Source: JAJDXO01 sp965207535
Lineage (GTDB): Bacteria > Pseudomonadota > Alphaproteobacteria > Rhodospirillales > UBA2165
DNA: 64,000 nt
Direction of reading: 5' to 3'
NCBI GenBank assembly: GCA_965207535.1
Contig: CBDBMR010000016.1
Span: 310,001-374,000 of the forward strand
Within the stretch, counting starts at the first letter, position 1; each line of letters opens with the position of its first letter. Positions 57,797-64,000 of the stretch are shown one piece after another. Below the pieces are notes generated by a model that worked only from the letters and a program-made list of their open reading frames with translations, ran no database searches and had not been told where the DNA came from. The position numbers were made by a program, and so were the translations under genes.

Positions 57797-59344
57797 TTAC
57801 TTCCACCAAATCTGGTTGGGAAGCGCGCCGTAGGTCTCGTCGGCGCCGACCTCGCTGACGTGCAGCCCCTTTGCGTGCACGAACACCGGCGGCGTGGTCG
57901 CCACGGGCATGATATAGGCCTGTTCGGTCACACGATCGAAGAGCTGTTTGTAGATTGCCTTTCGGGCGTTGGGATCAAACGTGCTCGCCCCGTCCTTTGC
58001 CAGCTTGGTGATCACCGGATCGCGGGAATAGTTCCGCGCACCCGGCGCGAAGAAGAAGTTGGCCGTGCTTTCCACGTCGGGAAGCCCGCCCGATGCCCAT
58101 GGGTTCGCCAATGCCTGAATCTTGCCCTGGGCCTGCTTCTTGCGATAAGGCGGGAAAGGCAGCCGGGTGACCGATGCCTTGATGCCGACGGCCCGCAAAT
58201 AGCCCGCGATCGCCTGCGGAACCGCCGCCGGGGCCGATGTCACCGAAGTGATCTCCAGGCTCAGATCGCTCACGCCCGCCTCGGCGAGCAGCTGCTTGGC
58301 CTTGGCCGGATTGAACTCCGGCAGACGGGCGGAAAAGTCGCACCCCGCCTGATTGCGGAAACACATGGATTCGACCAGCGGCACATCACCGCCTCCGGCG
58401 ATCAGGGTCGTCTGGATCGCTTTCCGGTTGACCGCGTGCATAATCGCCTTGCGGACCCGGATGTCCTTGAGCGCCGGGTTCTCCGAACGTCCCGCCGCGT
58501 CGAGGAGCAGGTAAGCGATCAACAGACCCTTGGACTGGGCGGTGAAGCCGAAGTTGGGATCGTTGCGCAAATTGTCCACCTGATCCTTCGGCACCCGGTA
58601 CATCATGTCCAAATTGCCGGTCAGGAGCTGGGCCACCTGGGTCTGAACGGACGGGATTTGCTTGATCACGTAGCGCTTCACCTTGCCCGCCGGGCGGTAG
58701 TCGGCGGCCAATTGATAGTTGTCCACCCGCTCCAGCACGATGCCCTTTTCCGGATCAACCATCGCCGCCCGGTAGGGACCGGACCCGACGGGCTTGCGGC
58801 CGAAGGTGTTCTTCTTCGCCAGGGCGCCGTGAACGTCGGCGGGATATATGGAGATCGAGCGCGCGAAACGCATCATGGCCGCGACCGAGGGCCGCTTGGT
58901 GGTGATGCGGACGGTGTGCTGATCAATTTTCTCGGCCCCTTTGATGAACAGGTACCGGGACTTGATGCGGAACCGCACCTTGGGGTCAGCGACGAAATTG
59001 ACCGTATAAACCACGTCGTCCGCGTCCAGGTCGGAGCCGTCATGAAACTTCAGACCCTTTTTGAGCTTAAACTCATAAGTCGTCGGGTTTACACGGGTCC
59101 ACGATTCCGCGATCCGCGGCCGGAATTGGCCGGCAGCGGTATCATAGGTCATCAGACGGTCGTAGATGGCGTTGGTCGTAAAGCCGGTTTCGGGCTTTGG
59201 GTCGTAGACCGCGTCGATCATCGAGATGGGATCGAAAAACGCGATGCGGACGGTGTTGTCCTTCTTTTGCGCCAAAGCGGGTCCGGCGGCCACCGCCATC
59301 ACTGTCCCAACTATGGTGCCGGTAAACAGACTGCGTCTGAGCAT
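57797..59344 (-). CDS. ABC transporter substrate-binding protein, family 5 (peptide/dipeptide type)
   Basis: A 515-residue periplasmic binding protein of the DppA/OppA class (SBP family 5). The signal peptide (FTGTIVGTVMAVAAGPALAQ) precedes KKDNTVRIAFFDPISMID. Family features include IYDRLMTYDTAAGQFRPRIA, AESWTRVNPTTYEFKLKKGL, KFHDGSDLDADDVVYTVNF, KRYVIKQIPSVQTQVAQLLT and IRVRKAIMHAVNRKAIQ. No permease or ATPase genes lie next to it, so it is an orphan that must work with components encoded elsewhere, or act as a sensor. A strong terminator follows. Confidence 0.9.
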   Translation of the reverse strand: MLRRSLFTGTIVGTVMAVAAGPALAQKKDNTVRIAFFDPISMIDAVYDPKPETGFTTNAIYDRLMTYDTAAGQFRPRIAESWTRVNPTTYEFKLKKGLKFHDGSDLDADDVVYTVNFVADPKVRFRIKSRYLFIKGAEKIDQHTVRITTKRPSVAAMMRFARSISIYPADVHGALAKKNTFGRKPVGSGPYRAAMVDPEKGIVLERVDNYQLAADYRPAGKVKRYVIKQIPSVQTQVAQLLTGNLDMMYRVPKDQVDNLRNDPNFGFTAQSKGLLIAYLLLDAAGRSENPALKDIRVRKAIMHAVNRKAIQTTLIAGGGDVPLVESMCFRNQAGCDFSARLPEFNPAKAKQLLAEAGVSDLSLEITSVTSAPAAVPQAIAGYLRAVGIKASVTRLPFPPYRKKQAQGKIQALANPWASGGLPDVESTANFFFAPGARNYSRDPVITKLAKDGASTFDPNARKAIYKQLFDRVTEQAYIMPVATTPPVFVHAKGLHVSEVGADETYGALPNQIWWK

Positions 59345-59447
59345 GAAATTTCTCCCTGTAACTGCCCCGGGGTTTTCCCGATCGGGTTATTGGAAAAAGT
59401 CTAGCCCAATCTCGCGCGGCTAAATATCCCATTTTTGCGAATTGGCG

Positions 59448-59480
59448 AAAAAAGCCCGCTCCGCGGACCGTCCGAAGCCC
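59448..59480 (-). terminator. Possible terminator of the GST gene
   Basis: On the minus strand a GC-rich, imperfect hairpin (GCTTCGGACGG-TCCGCGGAGC) is followed by GGGCTTTTTT. It lies about 35 bases after the GST stop. The U-run is good but the stem has a bulge. Confidence 0.4.
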
Positions 59481-59512
59481 TGAGTGCCACCCGAAAAATT
59501 GGTTCGGACTGG

Positions 59513-60229
59513 CTAACGCCTCTCGTATTGGGTGGCGCCGAACATGTTTTCGAGGGCTTCCTTGGACGGCCCCTTGCCCTCGGTGCTAACGTCGGCGAGG
59601 ACCTTCATGCCCTTTTGCACGGCCGGCCGCGCCTCGATCTCGTCCAGCCAGCGCTTCACGTTGGGGATAGCGTCGATGTCCACTTTGCGGCGTTCGTGGT
59701 TTCGCACCCACGGGAAGGTGGCGATATCGGCGATGCCGTACTCGGCGCCGCCCAGGTAGGCGGTCTCGCCGAGCCGGCCGTCCATCACGTTGTAGAGCCG
59801 GGCCACCTCGTTGTTGTAGCGGGCCTGGGCATAGGCAAGCTGGGAGTCATCGGTGAGGTTCGGCGCATAATTGTTGAAGTGGTTCTGCTGGCCGCACATG
59901 GGGCCGATGCCGCCCATCTGAAACATCAGCCACTGCACCACCTCGAAGCGGGCCGCGCTGCCCGACGGGGGAATGAACCTGCCGGTCTTGTGGCCGAGAT
60001 AGATCAGCATGGCACCGGTCTCGAAGACGGTAATCGGCCCGCCATCCGGGCCCTCCGGGTCGACCAGGACGGGAATCTTGTTGTTCGGACTGATCTTGAG
60101 AAATTCCGGTTCGAACTGGCCGCCTTTCCCGATATCCACCGGAATCACGTTGTAGGGTATCCCGAGTTCTTCCAGCATGATGTGGACTTTGTGACCATTG
60201 GGCGTGGGCCAGCTGTAAAGATCGATCAT
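59513..60229 (-). CDS. Glutathione S-transferase, YfcG/Nu-class-like
   Basis: A 238-residue glutathione S-transferase. The N-terminal thioredoxin-like domain begins MIDLYSWPTPNGHKVHIMLE and has the cis-Pro stretch NNKIPVLVDPEGP followed by VFETGAMLIYLG. The C-terminal helical domain carries LFQMGGIGPMCGQQNHF and a DIATFPWVRNHERR segment. Together these are like YfcG-type disulfide-reductase GSTs. There is no Cys in the first active-site loop. Function is likely thiol-disulfide exchange or detoxification. Confidence 0.88.
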   Translation of the reverse strand: MIDLYSWPTPNGHKVHIMLEELGIPYNVIPVDIGKGGQFEPEFLKISPNNKIPVLVDPEGPDGGPITVFETGAMLIYLGHKTGRFIPPSGSAARFEVVQWLMFQMGGIGPMCGQQNHFNNYAPNLTDDSQLAYAQARYNNEVARLYNVMDGRLGETAYLGGAEYGIADIATFPWVRNHERRKVDIDAIPNVKRWLDEIEARPAVQKGMKVLADVSTEGKGPSKEALENMFGATQYERR

Positions 60230-60386
60230 CTCTCTTCCTCGTAATGGTGCTCGGTGCGGGTCGTCGGCCGCCCGGCAGCGGTTATGAACTCAAGACGCAT
60301 GGTGGCCTTCCGCAGGCGGCGTCACAAGCAGCAAAGAGAACGCACATGGACAAACCGCTTCTTCATCCGGTTTCGGGGGGCGCGGC

Positions 60387-62252
60387 TCAGCGGCCGAGCG
60401 CCTCTTCGGCCTCCAGCCAGGCGCTTTCGGCGGCGGCGATCTCGTTGTCGATCTTCGCCAGCTTCCTGCCCAGTTCCAGCATGTCGGCGGTCGAGCCTTC
60501 GTAGGTGGAGGGGTCGGCCAGAACGGTCTCGATCTCGGCACGCTGTTTGCCCAGCCGCACCAACCGTTTTTCGGCCTCCTTGGCCTGTTTGCGAAGATCG
60601 GCGGTCGCTTCACGCGCCCGGGCGCGGGCGCGGCGCCCGTCCTTCCTGCTGACAGTGGCGGCATCGCCGTTTCGCGCCCTTTTCGCGGTCCGGGTGCGCT
60701 CGATCAGATGGCGGCGGTAGTCGCCGAGATCGCCGTCGAACCGCTTACAGCCGCCATCCTCCACCAGCCACAGTTCATCGGCGACGATCTCCACCAGGTG
60801 CGGATCGTGGCTCACCAGCACGACGGCGCCCTCATAGGCGTTGAGCGCGTGCGCGAGAGCTTCGCGGGCATCTACGTCCAGGTGGTTGGTGGGCTCGTCG
60901 AGCAGCAGAATGTGGGGCGCTTCGATACTCATCAGGCAGAACAGCAGCCGGGCCTTCTCGCCGCCCGATAGGCCGGCGACGTTGGTTTCCGCCTTGTCGA
61001 CGCCGAAACCGAAACGCCCGAGGTGGGCGCGCACCTTGGTCTCGGCGGCATCCGGCAGGGCCCGGGCCGCCAGCACCAGGGGCGTCGCCTTCAGGTCGAG
61101 TTCGTCGGCCTGGTGCTGGGCGAAATAGCCGGCTTTGAGTTTCCTGGGGCGGCGGGCCTCGCCGTCCAGATAATCGAGCCGTCCCGCCAGCAGCTTGACC
61201 AGGGTCGACTTGCCGTTGCCGTTGGCGCCGAGGAGCGCGATCCGGTCCTCCATGTCGATGCGGAGATCGAGGTCCCGCAGCACGGCTTTCCCGTCGTAGC
61301 CGACGGCAGCCCCGTCCATGGTGATCAGCGGCGGCGGCGCGGGATTCGGATTGGGAAATTCGAACGTGGCGGTGCGCTCCTCCATGACCGAGGCGATGGG
61401 TTCCATCCGCGCCAGCATTTTGAGGCGGCTCTGGGCCTGGCGGGCCTTTGTGGCCTTGGCCCGGAACCGGTCGACGAAAGCCTGGATGCGGCGCTGTTCC
61501 GCCAGTTGCTTGGCGCGCAGGCCGGCTTCCCGGGCCAGCCTTTCCCGGCGGGTTTTTTCGAAGGTGTCATAGCCGCCGCGGTAAGCGGTGAGCTTCCGGC
61601 CATGCAGATGAACGATCCCGCCGGCGACCTGGTTCAGCAGTGTCCGCTCGTGGCTGATCACCACCAGGGTGCCTGGCCAGGAAGCGAGGTAACTCTCGAG
61701 CCACATCGTCGCCTCGAGGTCCAAGTGGTTGGTGGGCTCATCGAGGAGCAGCAGATCGGGCCGGGCGAACAGGGCCCCGGCAAGCGCCACCCGCATCCGC
61801 CAGCCGCCCGAAAATTCCGCGCACGGGCGCCGTTGCGCCGCCTCGTCGAAGCCGAGACCGGCGAGGATCGCCGCTGCCCGGGCAGGCGCGGTATGGGCGT
61901 CGATGTCGGCAAGCCGGGTATGGATCTCGGCAATACGATTGGGATCGGCCGCGGTCCCGGCCTCGGCGGTCAGCGCGGCCAACTCGGCATCCGCCGCCAG
62001 CACGGTGTCGAGCAGGCTTTCCGGCCCGCCGGGCGCCTCCTGGGCGACGGTTCCGACGCGGGCCCGGCCGAGCACCGACACTTCGCCGTCATCCGGGGAA
62101 ATCTCTCCGGTGATCAAGCGGAACAGCGTGGTCTTGCCGGCCCCGTTGCGTCCGACCAGACCGACCTTCCGTCCCTTGGCCACCGAGACCGTGGCGTGAT
62201 CGAAGAGCAGCCGCCCGCCGATCCGGTAGGTAAGGCCGTTGATCTGGAGCAT
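60387..62252 (-). CDS. ABC-F family ATPase (Uup/YheS-like)
   Basis: A 621-residue soluble ABC-F protein with two ATPase modules and no membrane region. The first has Walker A GRNGAGKT (34-41), signature SGG around 148-150 and Walker B LLLDEP (168-173). A linker domain follows (about 240-290). The second has GANGNGKS (342-349), SGG (429-431) and LLLDEPTNHLD (449-459). A C-terminal coiled coil (about 540-621) is present, as in Uup. ABC-F proteins act on the ribosome, in translation or antibiotic protection; no resistance-type long linker is visible, so a housekeeping role is more likely. Confidence 0.92.
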   Translation of the reverse strand: MLQINGLTYRIGGRLLFDHATVSVAKGRKVGLVGRNGAGKTTLFRLITGEISPDDGEVSVLGRARVGTVAQEAPGGPESLLDTVLAADAELAALTAEAGTAADPNRIAEIHTRLADIDAHTAPARAAAILAGLGFDEAAQRRPCAEFSGGWRMRVALAGALFARPDLLLLDEPTNHLDLEATMWLESYLASWPGTLVVISHERTLLNQVAGGIVHLHGRKLTAYRGGYDTFEKTRRERLAREAGLRAKQLAEQRRIQAFVDRFRAKATKARQAQSRLKMLARMEPIASVMEERTATFEFPNPNPAPPPLITMDGAAVGYDGKAVLRDLDLRIDMEDRIALLGANGNGKSTLVKLLAGRLDYLDGEARRPRKLKAGYFAQHQADELDLKATPLVLAARALPDAAETKVRAHLGRFGFGVDKAETNVAGLSGGEKARLLFCLMSIEAPHILLLDEPTNHLDVDAREALAHALNAYEGAVVLVSHDPHLVEIVADELWLVEDGGCKRFDGDLGDYRRHLIERTRTAKRARNGDAATVSRKDGRRARARAREATADLRKQAKEAEKRLVRLGKQRAEIETVLADPSTYEGSTADMLELGRKLAKIDNEIAAAESAWLEAEEALGR

Positions 62253-62267
62253 GGGCGGCCGCGCGGC

Positions 62268-62876
62268 CTAGAACCGCGGGCTCAGGCCGCGAAAGGACGC
62301 CAGCAGTTCGTCGAATTCGTCGCGGACCGGGAATTGGGGAAATTCCGCGATTACGTTGTCCGGGGCGTGAATCAGGAACCCGGCGTCGGCTTCGCCCAGC
62401 ATGGTGGTGTCGTTGTATGAGTCGCCGGCGGCGTAGACCGTGTAGTTGAGCGCCTTCAACGATTTGACCGCCTCGCGCTTGTGGTCCTTCATCCGCAGCT
62501 TGTAGCCGGCGATCCGGCCGTCTTCGGCGACGGTCAGGCGGTGGCAAAACAGCGTCGGCCAGTCCAGTTGCCGCATCAGCGGCTCGGCGAAGTCGTAAAA
62601 CGTATCCGACAGGATCACCACCTGGAACAGGGTCCGGAGCTCGTCGAGGAAGTCCCTTGCGCCGGGCAGGGGGCCGAGCCCGGCGATCACCTCCTGGATG
62701 ACCGGCAGTTTGATCCCGTGTTCGTCCAGGATCCTCAGCCGCTGAGTCATCAGCACATCGTAGTCGGGAATATCGCGGGTGGTGGCCCGAAGTTCCTCGA
62801 TCCCGGTGCGTTCGGCCACACCGATCCAGATTTCCGGAACCAGGACACCCTCCATATCGAGGCAGACGACTTCCAA
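62268..62876 (-). CDS. thrH: HAD-family phosphatase ThrH (phosphoserine/homoserine phosphotransferase)
   Basis: A 202-residue HAD-superfamily enzyme like ThrH of Pseudomonas, which has phosphoserine phosphatase and homoserine phosphotransferase activity. The motif I region is LEVVCLDMEGVLVPEIWIGV, with Asp nucleophile. Motif II is VVILSDTFYDFAEPLM, and the third motif is AAGDSYNDTTMLGEAD. I place the start at TTG, before which a GGAGAAG ribosome-binding site lies; the frame runs 24 codons further upstream, but ThrH has about 205 residues. It is 15 bases upstream of the ABC-F gene. Confidence 0.88.
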   Translation of the reverse strand: MEVVCLDMEGVLVPEIWIGVAERTGIEELRATTRDIPDYDVLMTQRLRILDEHGIKLPVIQEVIAGLGPLPGARDFLDELRTLFQVVILSDTFYDFAEPLMRQLDWPTLFCHRLTVAEDGRIAGYKLRMKDHKREAVKSLKALNYTVYAAGDSYNDTTMLGEADAGFLIHAPDNVIAEFPQFPVRDEFDELLASFRGLSPRF

Positions 62877-63094
62877 CGCGCTTCTCCGGAGACTCAATTC
62901 AGGGGACCGAAACGCCGCGGGGTATAACACATCAGGGACGGAAACCAATCCCTGAGTTTGGGAGGAGAATATAAATTACAATAATAATTTGTGTATTAAA
63001 AATTTATCCCACTTATATATTGTGAAATACAATCATATCACCTATACCAGCCGTGAAATATGCAGGGCCGGTTCGGCTCTCGAGGGGAAAATTC
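62877..63094. other. AT-rich intergenic region between thrH and the arylsulfotransferase gene
   Basis: About 218 bases, of which 62966-63060 is strongly AT-rich (for example AATAATAATTTGTGTATT) against the GC-rich surroundings. No gene or known site is recognised. It is likely to contain both divergent promoters. A GAGGGGAAA ribosome-binding site precedes the downstream ATG. Confidence 0.4.
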
Positions 63095-64000
63095 ATGTCC
63101 GCAACCGCTCTAGCCTTACCCGCCGGCCAACTGGCGTTCTTTCAATCACCGGCCTTCGAACTCAACCCGAGCGGTCACGCGCCGCTCGCCGGACGGGTGT
63201 GTTTCTCCACCTCCCTGCCGACACGGGCCGAGATCGAGGTCAGCGACGGCGACCGGACGTGGCAAATCCCCACCGGCGGCGAATTCGTGCCGCGGCATGA
63301 GCATGTCATCCTGGGCATGCGGCCGGGCCGCGCGCACACCTTGACCGTGGCCGCCGTCGACGAATACGGCGAACGGATCGAAGGCGGTGAGGTGTTTGAA
63401 TTCGAAACCGATCCGTTGCCCGAGGATTTTCCGAGCTTCGAGGTCAGGATCAGCAAGCCAGGCCGCATGGAACCCGGCTTCACCGTCTTCGGGATCCGGA
63501 AGTCGGCGTTTTCCGGCGCCAAATATTATGGCGTCATCGTCGCGCTGGACGCAGACGGCGAAGTGGCCTGGTACCGGGACGTCGGCCACACCACCGGCGA
63601 CATCATCCGGGCGCGGAACGGCAACATCATCTATTTGTCCTTCGACCATAAGGCGGTCGAGTTGGACATGCTCGGCAATCAGGTGAACCACTGGGCCGCC
63701 GCCCGGCGCTGGCCCGATCTGCACCGGGACGGGACCGCCGTGCCGGTCGATGCCGAGGCATTTCACCACGAGATACTCGAGACCGAAGACGGCAATTTCC
63801 TCGTGCTCTCCGTCGAGGTGCGGGAGTACCGGGACTACCCGGCAAGCGAGACCGACCCCGACGCCCGGCCCCGGCCGGCCAACGCGGTCGGCGACGTAGT
63901 GGTGGAGTTCAACCGCGAGGGACGGGTGCTCAACGAGTGGAAGCTGCTGGACATCCTCGACCCGTACCGTTTCGGCTATGACTCCCTCGGCGGTTACTGG
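63095..64000 (+). CDS. Arylsulfotransferase (ASST) family protein (3' partial)
   Basis: A frame of 302 codons runs off the window end. It starts MSATALALPAGQLAFFQSPA with a GAGG ribosome-binding site and no signal peptide. The first ~95 residues form a beta-sandwich-like domain (AEIEVSDGDRTW, LTVAAVDEYGERIEGG), matching the Arylsulfotran_N fold. The beta-propeller then starts: YYGVIVALDADGEVAWYRDV, GDIIRARNGNIIYLSFDHKA, VELDMLGNQVNHW, FHHEILETEDGNFLVLSVEV and VVEFNREGRVLNEWKLLDIL. The His-x-His-like HHE is consistent with ASST. The catalytic His region further on is outside the window. Many such proteins are exported, so the lack of a leader is notable. Confidence 0.85.
   Translation, partial: MSATALALPAGQLAFFQSPAFELNPSGHAPLAGRVCFSTSLPTRAEIEVSDGDRTWQIPTGGEFVPRHEHVILGMRPGRAHTLTVAAVDEYGERIEGGEVFEFETDPLPEDFPSFEVRISKPGRMEPGFTVFGIRKSAFSGAKYYGVIVALDADGEVAWYRDVGHTTGDIIRARNGNIIYLSFDHKAVELDMLGNQVNHWAAARRWPDLHRDGTAVPVDAEAFHHEILETEDGNFLVLSVEVREYRDYPASETDPDARPRPANAVGDVVVEFNREGRVLNEWKLLDILDPYRFGYDSLGGYW

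Noticed and set aside
57686..59404. A 572-codon plus-strand frame
   Set aside because: It is the shadow of the peptide-binding protein gene on the other strand, which has a signal peptide, family motifs and a terminator in its own orientation.
61023..62420. A 465-codon plus-strand frame
   Set aside because: It is antisense to the ABC-F ATPase, whose Walker and signature motifs settle the coding strand.
1..64000. CRISPR arrays, insertion sequences, prophage genes, tRNA or rRNA genes
   Set aside because: I found no regularly spaced repeats, transposase or integrase motifs, or tRNA/rRNA signatures. Small dyads and AT-rich joints were the only repeat-like features.

Overview
The window reads as a chromosomal segment of a GC-rich alphaproteobacterium, probably Rhodospirillales-like. 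Four things point there. LpxI sits in the lipid A operon. A GTTC-N7-GTTC LexA box lies upstream of lexA. A lipoyl domain is fused to the pyruvate dehydrogenase E1-beta subunit. The gene order bamA-skp-lpxD-fabZ-lpxA-lpxI-lpxB ... lexA-moeA-moaC-trpCDG ... trpE-ppiD-tpiA-secG-pyrG-kdsA-eno-ftsB-pdhABC-lpdA-lipA-ratA is typical of that class. I saw no rRNA, tRNA, CRISPR array, insertion sequence or prophage.

1-6593 (+): the outer-membrane and lipid A operon, with bamA (5' end missing), skp/ompH, lpxD, fabZ, lpxA, lpxI and lpxB packed with overlaps or gaps of a few bases. 6608-9387 (-): gltX then gltA. 9478-11610 (+): comEC. 11607-16633 (-): trpG, trpD, trpC, moaC, moeA, then lexA with its own SOS box. 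16765-19407 (+): a copper-efflux pair, copA under a MerR-type 19-bp-spacer promoter, then cueR. 19455-21115 (-): two lipoproteins, one with a metzincin-like zinc motif. 21270-24715 (-): ppiD and trpE.

24894-36743 (+, except one gene): a phosphoesterase, tpiA, secG, pyrG, a 28-codon ORF, kdsA, an FkbM methyltransferase (-), eno, an LLM flavin oxidoreductase, ftsB, a small ABM monooxygenase, an adenine deaminase-type hydrolase and a Rieske oxygenase. 36753-45269 (+): a small secreted protein, pdhA, pdhB, pdhC, a cupin, lpdA, a GNAT, lipA, ratA and a VOC protein. PDH activity depends on lipoylation by LipA, so pdhABC, lpdA and lipA form one functional unit. 45273-47344 (-): a short MetE-like protein, pncC/cinA and pgpA. 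47693-49484 (+): an M23 peptidase and an overlapping bactofilin gene. 49486-52450 (-): threonine dehydratase and a soluble lytic transglycosylase. 52621-57214 (+): dapA, smpB, a thioesterase, a YHYH protein with an Arg/Gly-rich tail, a secreted protein that seems to start at CTG, and a pair of small genes. 57226-62876 (-): cytochrome c, an orphan peptide-binding protein, a GST, an ABC-F ATPase and ThrH. 63095-64000 (+): the 5' part of an arylsulfotransferase gene.

Most of the window is housekeeping. Accessory genes sit at the joints of the conserved backbone: the copA/cueR/lipoprotein block between trpG and trpE, fkbM between kdsA and eno, three catabolic-looking genes and one small secreted protein between ftsB and pdhA, and a cupin inside the pdh operon. 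The least understood loci are the lipoprotein pair (19455-21115), the YHYH/CTG-start pair (54628-56471) and the small-gene pair (56595-57214).
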